NCBI RefSeq assembly: GCF_000372465.1
Contig: NZ_AQUZ01000021.1
Coordinates: 1 to 64,000, forward strand
Length of the DNA stretch: 64,000 bases
Reading direction: 5' to 3'
Source: Kribbella catacumbae DSM 19601
GTDB taxonomy: Bacteria; Actinomycetota; Actinomycetes; Propionibacteriales; Kribbellaceae
Shown here: positions 1-8,295 of the stretch, piece by piece
Numbering within the stretch: the first letter of the stretch is position 1
How the letters are laid out: each line of letters starts with the position of its first letter
Notes under the pieces: generated by a model
What the model was told of the DNA's origin: nothing
Database searches by the model: none
The model's input: only the letters and a program-made list of their open reading frames with translations
Translations under genes and position numbers: made by a program

Positions 1-127
1 TCCGTTAGCGATAGCGGTGTCCAGGTGCGTGCCTCGTGGTGGCGGAGGAGCGGCCTCGATGTTTTTCCATCGTGGCCGTTTCTCCGCTGCCGCGAGGCGC
101 GTGCCTGGGCGCCGGTAGCGCAACGGA
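1..127 (+). repeat. Long imperfect inverted repeat (RNA-like hairpin)
   Basis: Positions 1-61 and 68-127 form one long inverted repeat around a short T-rich loop at 62-67. In the inner part (31-61 against 68-98) nearly every position pairs, and five of the six deviations from perfect complementarity become G-U pairs in a plus-strand transcript; the next 13 positions (18-30 against 99-111) also pair completely if G-U is allowed. The outermost part is weaker, with a few mismatches and gaps, and may continue past the window edge. The G-U bias suggests a transcribed structure rather than a DNA palindrome. It could be a terminator of an upstream gene or a structured RNA. From 128 to 333 I see no gene. 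Confidence 0.6.
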
Positions 128-333
128 ACCTCCGACACGGCGCACTAGTGTGCCCCCGGCGAGCCGGAAAGAAGCGACCCCGGCGCTGGTTTCCTCAACG
201 CCGGGGCCTGGAGCTTGCGGGACCTCGAGTTCCGGCAAGTTCCTGCCCAACCTGTGCCCCGAAGCCCCAGACCTATTCGCGCCGAACCGGTGACTTACCG
301 CGCCTGGGTGAGTACTTGGAGTAGGTTCTCGGC

Positions 334-1128
334 ATGCTGAAGCGCGCTGCTGTCATTGCCGGAGCCCTGCTACTCGCCACCGCCGGTGCCGCGACGGCCT
401 CGGACCACAAACTGGGCTCGGACCACAAACTGATCGTCGGCGGCACACTCGCCAGTACTACGGAAGCGCCGTGGGCGATCGCCCTGACCAACAGTTCCTC
501 CGCGGAGTCGAGCGGCCGCTGGTGTGGAGCCGCGCTGATCAAGGCGAACAAGATCATCACCGCGGCCCACTGCATGATCAAGCCGATCGGGACCTACACC
601 GCGATCCAGGGCCGGCCAGACCTGAGCAACCCGACCGCCGCCCGCATGTCCACGATCAAGTCGATCTGGATCCACCCTGGCTACAACCGGACCGACAACC
701 GCTACGACTTCGCGGTACTGACGCTCAACCGGCCGATGACGAACGTACCGATCCTGCCGCTGGAAACGAACCCGAAGGCTGACCGCAAGGGCGTCGTGCC
801 GACGGTCTACGGCTGGGGCGACACGCAGAACACGGGTCCCGCCGACACACTCGGCAAGCTCGCGGTACCCAACCTCGGCGACTCGACCTGCTTGGCGAAC
901 AAGGAGTACGTCGACATGGGGTACGCCGCCGCCACGAACCTGTGCGCGGGCTACCTCGACGGCGGCCGCGACGCCTGCCAGGGCGACTCCGGCGGCCCGC
1001 TCGTCCTCAACGGCCGCCTCCTCGCCACCGTCTCCTGGGGCAAGGGCTGCGCCGAACGCGGCTACCCGGGCGTCTACGCCCAGATCGCACCCGCAGCGAA
1101 GGCCATCCAAGCTCAGCTGCTGCGTTAA
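334..1128 (+). CDS. Secreted trypsin-like serine protease
   Basis: A 264-residue S1-family protease. A Sec signal peptide covers about residues 1-22 and is followed by a short propeptide and the IVGG activation site at 34-37. The catalytic triad is His79 (TAAHC), Asp125 (YDFAVL) and Ser219 (GDSGGP). Asp213, six residues before the serine, is in the position that sets trypsin specificity, so cleavage after Arg or Lys is expected. The propeptide contains a tandem DHKL duplication, from a direct repeat of about 18 bp near 399-431. The gene stands alone; no inhibitor or partner is adjacent. Confidence 0.93.
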   Translation: MLKRAAVIAGALLLATAGAATASDHKLGSDHKLIVGGTLASTTEAPWAIALTNSSSAESSGRWCGAALIKANKIITAAHCMIKPIGTYTAIQGRPDLSNPTAARMSTIKSIWIHPGYNRTDNRYDFAVLTLNRPMTNVPILPLETNPKADRKGVVPTVYGWGDTQNTGPADTLGKLAVPNLGDSTCLANKEYVDMGYAAATNLCAGYLDGGRDACQGDSGGPLVLNGRLLATVSWGKGCAERGYPGVYAQIAPAAKAIQAQLLR

Positions 1129-1282
1129 TCCCCGCGACACCGCCGAGAATCAGGTTCGTTAACCCGTAACATTCCTGACCCGATCGGCGCAAAGAACTCA
1201 CAACGCGGATACAGCGCGGAAACTATTTGTCCTTACCTTTCTAGGCAGCTACACCCCCACCCGCCTAGTGAGGAGTTGGCAA

Positions 1283-2860
1283 ATGGCCCAAACCCGACGG
1301 CAGTTTCTGCACCAGGTCGGCATCACCGGTGGTGCCGGTGTCTTGTACTCGACGATGGGCGCGCTCGGTCTGACGACCGCCGCCGAGACGCCGGCCTTCG
1401 CAGCACCGACGCGCAACGAACTGAACGGACGCGGCCGCAAACACGTCGTGATCCTCGGCGCCGGGATCGCGGGACTGACCTCGGCGTACGAGCTGGGCAA
1501 GGCCGGCTACAAGGTGACGTTGCTGGAGGCCCGGCAGCGGCCGGGCGGGCGGAACTGGACCGTCCGCGGCGGTACCGAGGAGAAGGACCTGCACGGCAAC
1601 ACCCAGCGGGCCGGCTTCTCCAAGGGGCAGTACCTGAACGCCGGGCCGGGCCGGATCCCGCAGCATCACGTGACGCTGGACTACTGCCGCGAACTCGGCG
1701 TCGCGATCGAGCCGTTCGTGAATCAGAACGCCGACGCCTACCTCTATCGCGAGGGCAGTACATCCCTTTCCGGCAAGGCGATCCGGCATCGGACCGCGAA
1801 GGCGGACGTCTACGGTTACGTCTCCGAACTGCTCGCCAAGGCCACCGATCAGGGTGCGCTCGACAGCCTGCTGACGGCGACCGACAAGGAGGCATTGATC
1901 GGCTTCCTCGGCAGTTTCGGTGCCATCGGCAACAAAACTGCCGGCTTCGCCTACACCGGCACCGGGCGTCGCGGGTACGAGGTCGAGCCGGGCGCCGGAC
2001 TCGAGGGCGGCACCACCGCTTCGCCGTACCCGCTGGCCGATGTCTTCGCCAGTGGCGTCGGGAACTACTTCTCGTTCGAGTTCGGCTGGGACCAGGCGAT
2101 GATGATGTTCCAGCCGGTCGGCGGGATGGACCGGATCTCGTACGCCTTCGAGCGGGCGATCGGCCGGGAGAAATTCGTGTACGGCGCGAAGGTACTCGGG
2201 CTGCGCAACACGTCGTCGGGCGTCTCGGTCGTCTACAGCACCGGCACCCATCCCAGGGAACTCAAGGCCGACTACGCCATCAACACCCTCCCGCCGCACA
2301 TCGCCGCGACCGTGCCGTCGAACCTGCCCGCCGACATCGTCAGCGCGTTGCAGTACGCCCGGCCGGGCAACGCGGGCAAGATCGGGATCGAGTACGGCCG
2401 GCGCTGGTGGGAACTCGACCACCGGATCTACGGCGGCATCACCAACAGCAACCTCGACCTGGTCAACATGTGGTACCCGTCGACCGGGTTCCACGGCGAG
2501 CGCGGCACGATGGTCGGCTACTACAACACCGGCGCGAACGCGACGGCGTACGGTGCGCTCAGCCCGGCGGCCCGGTTCCAGCGAGCCGTTGCCCAAGGCA
2601 CCAAGATTCACGGCGAGATGTACGGCAAGGACATCTTGGCCTCCTTCTCCGTCGACTGGGCCGGCACGGAGTACTCGCGTGGTTCGTGGGTCGGCTGGCC
2701 GTCGCAGACCGACGGCGTCTACGCGAAACTGCTCGATCCCACCGGCAACATCTACTTCGCCGGTGACCACCTCAGCCACGCCATCGCCTGGCAGCACGGC
2801 GCGATGGTCTCCGCCCGGGCGAGCGTGAGCGCCCTGCACAGCAAGGTGATGAGCCGATGA
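1283..2860 (+). CDS. Tat-exported flavin amine / L-amino-acid oxidase
   Basis: A 525-residue FAD-dependent oxidase of the monoamine oxidase / L-amino-acid oxidase family. The N-terminus carries a twin-arginine motif (TRRQFLHQ, residues 4-11) followed by a hydrophobic stretch ending near AFAA, so the folded, cofactor-loaded enzyme is probably exported by Tat. The Rossmann motif GAGIAG is at 59-64, with the ribose-binding Glu at 82 and PGGR after it; a C-terminal YFAGDH motif is typical of the FAD domain. I chose ATG at 1283 rather than GTG at 1268 because GAGGAG lies 7-8 bases upstream of it and the Tat motif then falls at the N-terminus. The stop overlaps the start of the following RidA-like gene. 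The substrate (amino acid or amine) cannot be read from the sequence. Confidence 0.9.
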   Translation: MAQTRRQFLHQVGITGGAGVLYSTMGALGLTTAAETPAFAAPTRNELNGRGRKHVVILGAGIAGLTSAYELGKAGYKVTLLEARQRPGGRNWTVRGGTEEKDLHGNTQRAGFSKGQYLNAGPGRIPQHHVTLDYCRELGVAIEPFVNQNADAYLYREGSTSLSGKAIRHRTAKADVYGYVSELLAKATDQGALDSLLTATDKEALIGFLGSFGAIGNKTAGFAYTGTGRRGYEVEPGAGLEGGTTASPYPLADVFASGVGNYFSFEFGWDQAMMMFQPVGGMDRISYAFERAIGREKFVYGAKVLGLRNTSSGVSVVYSTGTHPRELKADYAINTLPPHIAATVPSNLPADIVSALQYARPGNAGKIGIEYGRRWWELDHRIYGGITNSNLDLVNMWYPSTGFHGERGTMVGYYNTGANATAYGALSPAARFQRAVAQGTKIHGEMYGKDILASFSVDWAGTEYSRGSWVGWPSQTDGVYAKLLDPTGNIYFAGDHLSHAIAWQHGAMVSARASVSALHSKVMSR

Positions 2861-3510
2861 AGCGCAAGGTCGTTGCTGGACTCGCCGTGGTGGCGATCTC
2901 CTTCTCCGCCGGTACTGCGACCGCCGCCGGCTGGTGGGACCGGCCGAAGCCGCCTCGCCCCGGCACCGTAGTACCGGCTCTCCCCGCCGGGCAGGCGAAC
3001 CCGATGATCGCCACCGGTGTCGGGATCGGCGCCAACACGCCCATCTACAAGACGAGCGGACTCGGGCCGGCTGCTCTGAACACCGATGCACCCGCGGGCA
3101 GCGAAGCGGCGTACGTCGACACGGGCGTCTTCCCGGGCGGCACTCTCCCAGCGGGCGTCACCATCACCGAGGCTCAAGGCATCAACGTCCTCCGCCGCAT
3201 CGGTGAGAATCTCAAGGCGCAGGGGCTGTCGTACTCGGACGTCTACACAATGCGCGTCTTCCTGCAGAACCCCACGGGCGCCGCAGCCGCCGACTTCGCC
3301 GGCTGGAACCGCGCCTACCGCCAGTACTTCGCCAACACCGACCTCACCACCGGCCAGTACGTCCCCGTCCCCCTCGGCACAGCCGCACCCGCCAAGCCTT
3401 TCGTCATCAACAAGTCCCGCCCGTCCCGCTTCGCCCTGGAAATCGAGAACCTCCCCGTGGCCGGCTGGCTGGTCGAGGTAGAAGTCGACGCCGCCTACCC
3501 CAGCCGCTGA
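2857..3510 (+). CDS. Exported RidA/YjgF-family protein
   Basis: A 217-residue protein with a Sec-type signal peptide (residues 1 to about 23, ending ATAAG) in front of a RidA/YjgF-like domain. RidA proteins hydrolyse reactive enamine/imine intermediates to keto acids and ammonia. Family features are visible: a VFLQNP segment, the aromatic NRAYRQYF helix, and an SRFALEIENLP segment matching the conserved Arg-containing strand near the C-terminus. At 217 residues it is longer than the usual 130. It starts at ATG 2857, overlapping the oxidase stop by four bases, so the two are translationally coupled. Export is unusual for RidA, which is normally cytosolic. Imine-quenching beside an imine-producing oxidase is an inference. 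Confidence 0.8.
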   Translation: MKRKVVAGLAVVAISFSAGTATAAGWWDRPKPPRPGTVVPALPAGQANPMIATGVGIGANTPIYKTSGLGPAALNTDAPAGSEAAYVDTGVFPGGTLPAGVTITEAQGINVLRRIGENLKAQGLSYSDVYTMRVFLQNPTGAAAADFAGWNRAYRQYFANTDLTTGQYVPVPLGTAAPAKPFVINKSRPSRFALEIENLPVAGWLVEVEVDAAYPSR

Positions 3511-3517
3511 CGGAACT

Positions 3518-3612
3518 CGCGGACCGCCACCACTACGGAACCCGGCACCGACGCCCCGACACGCCGCAGGCAATCGGTTGCTGGCGAGGTTCGGTAGTGG
3601 TGGCCGTCCGCG
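3518..3612. repeat. Dispersed palindromic repeat, copy A
   Basis: Arms of 24 bp (3518-3541 and 3589-3612) are complementary with two mismatches and enclose a 47-nt centre. The centre holds GCCCCGACACGCCG, which recurs in opposite orientation near 13586 and, with changes, near 22443. It lies just after the RidA-like gene and before the MerR-type promoter, so it may also act as a terminator. No transposase is nearby. Confidence 0.65.
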
Positions 3613-3620
3613 CGCCCATG

Positions 3621-3650
3621 TTGACAGTGTCAATATGACAGTGTCATGAT
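3621..3650 (+). promoter_or_regulatory. Leaderless promoter with two tandem operators
   Basis: A consensus -35 TTGACA (3621-3626) and a -10-like CATGAT (3645-3650) are separated by 18 bases, which puts the predicted start of transcription at about 3657, the A of the ATG. The mRNA would therefore be leaderless. Two identical 11-bp palindromes, TGACAGTGTCA at 3622-3632 and 3636-3646, fill the promoter with centres 14 bp apart, an obvious binding site for a dimeric regulator, probably the MerR-type protein encoded immediately downstream. Confidence 0.6.
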
Positions 3651-3656
3651 CGGGGA

Positions 3657-4313
3657 ATGGAACTGTGGACGCTTGGTGAGTTGGCGGAGCGGGTGGAGGC
3701 GGCGCTGGCCGGCTACCCGGGTCAGGTCAATGGCCGGGTGCGCGCTGTTCCGGATCAGCGGGCGATCCGCTGGTACACCACGACCGGCCTGGTCGATCGG
3801 CCGGCCGAGATGCGCGGCCGCACCGCCCTGTACGGCCGGCGCCACCTGCTGCAGTTGGTCGCGATCAAACGCCGCCAGGCCCAAGGACACACCCTGGCCC
3901 AGATCCAGACCGAACTAGCCGGCGCAACCAACGAAACCCTCCAACCCATAGCCGGCCTCCCCACCGACCTACCCGAACCGATCACCACTCTCCCCGCCGA
4001 CGTGCGCGAGCCGAGTTCCGCGCGCCAAGGCGACGTGCTCGGTGAGAAGCAGGCCCGCTCCCGCTTTTGGAGCGATCGAGTGCCCGCGACGCCGACCGAT
4101 GCTGCACAGCCACTGACAGCGGCAGCGGCGCCAGCAGGCGCAGGCAGCGCTGAGGTGGTGGCGGCGGTTCGGGTTGCTGATGGGGTGACTGTGGTGTTGG
4201 GGCAGGCTGGGGTTGTTTCGGATCCAGGGCGGCTGGCTGCTGCGGCTGGGCCGTTGGTTGCGGAGTTGGTTCGGCAGGGGCTGCTTCCCCAACCGTCAGG
4301 AGACGAGTCATGA
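3657..4313 (+). CDS. MerR-type HTH transcriptional regulator
   Basis: A 218-residue protein with an N-terminal winged HTH of MerR type: a LGELAERVEAAL helix, IRWYTTTGLVDRP (the family's RyYxxxGLl signature) around residues 37-49, then a Tyr-Gly-Arg-Arg DNA-contacting turn and the QLVAIKRRQAQGHTLAQIQ helices. The rest is Ala/Pro-rich with no recognisable effector domain and no metal-binding cysteines. ATG 3657 has no ribosome-binding site, in keeping with a leaderless transcript. The stop overlaps the next start by four bases, so it is co-expressed with the VIT/vWA protein and probably autoregulated through the palindromes in its promoter. Confidence 0.8.
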   Translation: MELWTLGELAERVEAALAGYPGQVNGRVRAVPDQRAIRWYTTTGLVDRPAEMRGRTALYGRRHLLQLVAIKRRQAQGHTLAQIQTELAGATNETLQPIAGLPTDLPEPITTLPADVREPSSARQGDVLGEKQARSRFWSDRVPATPTDAAQPLTAAAAPAGAGSAEVVAAVRVADGVTVVLGQAGVVSDPGRLAAAAGPLVAELVRQGLLPQPSGDES

Positions 4314-6712
4314 CCGTTCTACCCACCCTCGGTCCCGACGAACTGCGGGACGCCACCGACGACGCCGGTCTGGGCGCGCTGCTCACCGAGCGGGGAAACC
4401 TCCCGCTGGAGCGGATCGACGCCCACGCCACCATCACGGGCATGGTCGCCCGCACAGTGCTGACCCAGGAATTCCACAACCCGCACGACGTCCCGCTGGA
4501 AGCGACGTACATCTTCCCGCTGCCCCCACGCGCCGCGGTGACCGGCTTGCGGATGACAGCCGACGGCAGAACCATCGACGCCGAACTACGCGAACGCGCC
4601 GAAGCCAGAGCCGCGTACGACGAAGCGCTGGCGGCTGGTCAGCGAGCGTCGATCGCCGAAGAGGAGCGGCCCGACGTCTTCACCCTTCGCGTCGGCAACA
4701 TCGTCGCCGGCGAGCGCGTGACTGTACGACTCACCTTGGTCGGCCCCCTCCCGTACGAAGACGGCGAAGCGACGTACCGGCTGCCGTTGGTTGTCGCGCC
4801 GCGCTACATCCCCGGGGCGCCGCTGCCCGGGCCGAGTGTCGGCGACGGGTATGCGCCGGACACCGACGCAGTACCGGATGCCTCTCGCATCACCCCGCCG
4901 ATCCTGCTCCCCGGCTTCCCGAATCCCGTCCAGTTGAGCATCCGGGCCGACGTGGACCCGGCCGGTCTTCCCTTGCAGGGTTTGCGTTCCAGCCTGCACG
5001 CGATCGGCACCGACGAGAGCGACCGGATCACCAGCGTCGCGATCAACCCGGGTGAGCGAGTCGATCGCGACTTCATCCTGCGCCTGGCGTACGGCGAAGC
5101 CGAAGCCACCGCGACCAGCTTTGCCGTAGAGCCAGACGAGGACGACGAGGGAACGTTTGAGCTGACCGTCCTGCCGCCCCTCAAGGCCGTCGCGCCCCGC
5201 CCGCGGGACGTCGTCCTGGTCCTGGATCGATCCGGCAGCATGCAGGGCTGGAAGATGGTCGCGGCCCGCCGAGCGGCTGCTCGGATCGTCGACACGTTGA
5301 CGGCCGCCGACCGATTCGCAGTACTGAGCTTCGACAGCGTCATCGAACGACCGTCCGGCCTACCGGAAGGGTCGTTGTCCGAGGGCACCGACCGCCACCG
5401 CTTCCGCGCCGTCGAGCACCTGGCCGGCCTGACCGCCCGGGGCGGCACCGAAATGCTGGCGCCGTTGCGAGAGGCGGCCAGGTTGCTGGGTGACGACAAT
5501 GAGCGCGAACGCGTCCTGATCCTGGTGACCGACGGGCAGATCGGCAACGAAGACCAACTCCTGTCGGAACTGGACACACCTCTGGCCGGCGTACGGATTC
5601 ACACCGTCGGCATCGACCGAGCAGTGAACGCAGGCTTCCTCGGCCGGCTGGCCGGTCTCGGCGGCGGCCGCTGCGAACTGGTCGAGAGCGAGGAACGCCT
5701 CGACGAGGCACTCGACCGCATCCACCGCCGAATCGGTACGCCGCTGCTCACCGGCCTCGCGCTATCCGCAGACGGACTCGCCCTGGCCGACATCAGCCCG
5801 GCCCGGATGCCCGACGCCTTCGCCGGCGTCCCACTGGTACTCCGCGGCCGATACCGCGGTACGCCGGAGAACGCCGTCGCCCGACTGCAAGGCATCACCG
5901 CCTCGGGCGAGGAATGGCACGTGACGGTGCCGGCCGTTCAGACGAAGGGCGCACTGGCCCAGGTCTGGGCGCGCGGCCACTTGCGTGATCTCGAAGACCG
6001 GTACACCACGACGCCCGGCGACGCGCAGGAACTGGAGCGCCGGATCGTCGCGGTGTCGTTGCGGCACCACGTGCTGTGCCGGTTCACCGCCCTCGTCGCC
6101 GTGGACTCACGAGTCGTCGCTGCGGGCGGTCCGAAGCACAGCGTGGTCCAGCCCGTCGAGCTGCCATCAGGCTGGGACGCCGGACAGTTCGCCAGCCCGC
6201 AAGCCTTCGCCGGCGGCCCTGCCGCACCGGCTGGCGTTCCCCTCTCAGCGGCAGGTGGTGCTGGCGACGCGGCCCCGAGGGCAATGAGCCTCGGATTCAC
6301 GCACGCAGCCCCGGCCCCGAGTCGGGGCATGAAGCGCAGCCGTCCGTTCGCTGCGTTCCAGGAGCAGGCCGAGGTCATGCGGGATCCGCTGACCGAGGCA
6401 CGCATCCAGGCCGCCGCCGAGGTACGACTGCTCCGCAACGCCGGTACGCCGACGCCAGCGGAACGGCTGACCATCTTGGCCGACCTGGCCAGTCGCATCG
6501 CCGCCCTGACCCAAGCCGTCGGGCCGGAAGCCGATCCACTGCGCGAACTCGTCACCGCCCTGGCCGTCTGCGAAACCGCCCCACTCGACGAGGTCCAACT
6601 CGACGCGTTGTGGCAACAAGCCTTGCGAGTCCTCGACGAGTTCGCCGGCGCAGTACCGACCACCCAGCCGACGACCCAGCCGACCAAGCGAGCCTTCTGG
6701 AAGAAGCCCTGA
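4310..6712 (+). CDS. VIT and von Willebrand A domain protein
   Basis: An 800-residue protein related to inter-alpha-trypsin inhibitor heavy chains. A VIT domain occupies about residues 25-150, with its typical EFHNPHDVPLEATYIFPLP stretch and AAYDEALAAG segment. A vWA domain starts near 297 with an intact MIDAS motif DRSGS at 306-310, and the metal-site Thr (GGTEM) and Asp (VTDGQIG) follow. The C-terminal 250 residues are predicted helical and of unknown function. There is no signal peptide or membrane anchor, so it is probably cytoplasmic, although many VIT proteins are secreted. It is translationally coupled to a MerR-type regulator, which suggests signal-dependent expression. The ligand is unknown. 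Confidence 0.88.
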   Translation: MTVLPTLGPDELRDATDDAGLGALLTERGNLPLERIDAHATITGMVARTVLTQEFHNPHDVPLEATYIFPLPPRAAVTGLRMTADGRTIDAELRERAEARAAYDEALAAGQRASIAEEERPDVFTLRVGNIVAGERVTVRLTLVGPLPYEDGEATYRLPLVVAPRYIPGAPLPGPSVGDGYAPDTDAVPDASRITPPILLPGFPNPVQLSIRADVDPAGLPLQGLRSSLHAIGTDESDRITSVAINPGERVDRDFILRLAYGEAEATATSFAVEPDEDDEGTFELTVLPPLKAVAPRPRDVVLVLDRSGSMQGWKMVAARRAAARIVDTLTAADRFAVLSFDSVIERPSGLPEGSLSEGTDRHRFRAVEHLAGLTARGGTEMLAPLREAARLLGDDNERERVLILVTDGQIGNEDQLLSELDTPLAGVRIHTVGIDRAVNAGFLGRLAGLGGGRCELVESEERLDEALDRIHRRIGTPLLTGLALSADGLALADISPARMPDAFAGVPLVLRGRYRGTPENAVARLQGITASGEEWHVTVPAVQTKGALAQVWARGHLRDLEDRYTTTPGDAQELERRIVAVSLRHHVLCRFTALVAVDSRVVAAGGPKHSVVQPVELPSGWDAGQFASPQAFAGGPAAPAGVPLSAAGGAGDAAPRAMSLGFTHAAPAPSRGMKRSRPFAAFQEQAEVMRDPLTEARIQAAAEVRLLRNAGTPTPAERLTILADLASRIAALTQAVGPEADPLRELVTALAVCETAPLDEVQLDALWQQALRVLDEFAGAVPTTQPTTQPTKRAFWKKP

Positions 6713-6716
6713 AGAC

Positions 6717-8285
6717 TTACTCGAAGCGTTCGTAGGCAGGCAGAGTGAGGAAGTCGATGTAGTCGTCAGCGAGGGCCACGTCGAGGAAGGTGGCCCGAGC
6801 CGTCGCATAGTCGGCCGGATCGCCGTCCAGCTTGGCGATCTCCTCATCGGCGAGGGTGGTGACCAGCTCGGTGGTCACCACCGCGCCGGTGTCGAGGACG
6901 ACGTTGTTGTGCCGCCACTGCCAGATCTGCGAGCGCGAGATCTCGGCGGTGGCGGCGTCCTCCATCAGATTGAAGATGCCGACGGCACCGGTGCCTTCGA
7001 GCCAGGCGGCCAAGTACTGGACCGCGACGCTGATGTTGTTCCGCAGACCGGTCTCGGTCACCTCACCTGGGGTCGACGCGACATCGAGCAGCTCCGCGGC
7101 CGTGACGCGCACGTCTGAGCGCAGTACGTCGAGCTGGTTCGGACGGTCACCGAGGACCGAACTGAAGACCGCTTTGCAGGTGTCGACCATGCCGGGATGC
7201 GCGACCCACGATCCGTCGAAACCGTCGCCGGCCTCGCGGGTCTTGTCTGCCTCGACCTTCGCGAACGCCTGCTCGTTGACCGCCGGATCCTTACTCGGGA
7301 TGAACGCCGCCATCCCGCCGATCGCATGCGCGCCGCGCTTGTGGCAGGTGCTGACCAGCAGCTCGGTGTAGGCGCGCATGAACGGTACCGTCATCGTCAC
7401 CGAGTTGCGGTCCGGCAACTGGAAGTCAGCGCCGCGGGTCCGGTACGTCTTGATCACGCTGAACATGAAGTCCCAGCGGCCCGCGTTCAGCCCGGCCGAG
7501 TGCTCGCGCAGCTCGTAGAGGATCTCCTCCATCTCGAAGGCGGCCGGATAGGTCTCGATCAGCACGGTCGCCCGGATCGTGCCGCGCGGCATCCCGAGGA
7601 AGACCTGCGCGAGGACGAAGGCGTCGTTCCACAGCCGTGCCTCGAGGTGCGACTCCATCTTCGGCAGGTAGAAGTACGGCCCGGCGCCGCGATCGCGCTG
7701 CAGCTGCCCACAGGCCACGAGGTACAGCGCGAAGTCCACCAGGGACCCTGAGGTGCGCTCGCCGTCGACGAGCAGATGCTTCTCCGGCAGGTGCCAGCCG
7801 CGCGGCCGGACCACGATGGTCGCGAGCTCCTCGTCCGGCTTCAGCTCGTACGACTTGCTGGCGGTGCTGAAGTCGATCTTCCGGGTCACCGCGTCGAGCA
7901 GGTTGAGCTGCCCGCCGACCACGTTCTCCCAGGTCGGCGTGTTCGCGTCCTCCTGGTCGGCCAGCCAGACCTTGGCGCCGGAGTTGAGCGCGTTGATCGT
8001 CATCTTCCGGTCGGTCGGCCCGGTGATCTCCACCCGCCGGTCGACCAGCCCGGGCGCCGCCTCCGCCACCCGCCACGAGAGGTCTTCGCGGACGGCCCGG
8101 GTCTCCTCCAGGAAGCCGAGCGAACCGCCCGCGGCGATCTCCTCCACCCGCGCCCGCCGCCGCTCCAGCAGCTCCAGCCGGCGCGGGTTCAGCTCCCGAT
8201 GCAGCAGCTCGATCAGCTCCAGGGCCGGCTCGCTCAGGATCTCGTCGTACCGGTCGTTCATCGGTCCGGTGACGTCGACAGACAC
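6717..8285 (-). CDS. aceB: Malate synthase A
   Basis: A 522-residue malate synthase, which condenses glyoxylate with acetyl-CoA to malate in the glyoxylate shunt. The family signature around REHSAGLNAGRWDFMFS is present mid-protein, as are TVLIETYPAAFEMEE and the C-terminal IWQWRHN stretch. The start is GTG 8285, with GAGGAG 6-7 bases upstream; an upstream ATG in the same frame would overlap the preceding gene and adds a non-family N-terminus. It is the last gene of a TetR / LLM oxidoreductase / malate synthase run, 10 bp after the oxidoreductase. Isocitrate lyase is not in the window. Confidence 0.93.
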   Translation of the reverse strand: MSVDVTGPMNDRYDEILSEPALELIELLHRELNPRRLELLERRRARVEEIAAGGSLGFLEETRAVREDLSWRVAEAAPGLVDRRVEITGPTDRKMTINALNSGAKVWLADQEDANTPTWENVVGGQLNLLDAVTRKIDFSTASKSYELKPDEELATIVVRPRGWHLPEKHLLVDGERTSGSLVDFALYLVACGQLQRDRGAGPYFYLPKMESHLEARLWNDAFVLAQVFLGMPRGTIRATVLIETYPAAFEMEEILYELREHSAGLNAGRWDFMFSVIKTYRTRGADFQLPDRNSVTMTVPFMRAYTELLVSTCHKRGAHAIGGMAAFIPSKDPAVNEQAFAKVEADKTREAGDGFDGSWVAHPGMVDTCKAVFSSVLGDRPNQLDVLRSDVRVTAAELLDVASTPGEVTETGLRNNISVAVQYLAAWLEGTGAVGIFNLMEDAATAEISRSQIWQWRHNNVVLDTGAVVTTELVTTLADEEIAKLDGDPADYATARATFLDVALADDYIDFLTLPAYERFE

Positions 8286-8295
8286 AGGTTTCTCC

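Noticed and set aside
1265..3091. A 600-codon open frame on the minus strand opposite the oxidase and RidA genes
   Set aside because: It is antisense to two recognisable genes, is Arg-rich as expected of a GC-rich shadow frame, and matches no family.
3518..3612. The palindromes as insertion-sequence ends
   Set aside because: No transposase gene, target duplication or ISR-like long unit accompanies any copy in this window.
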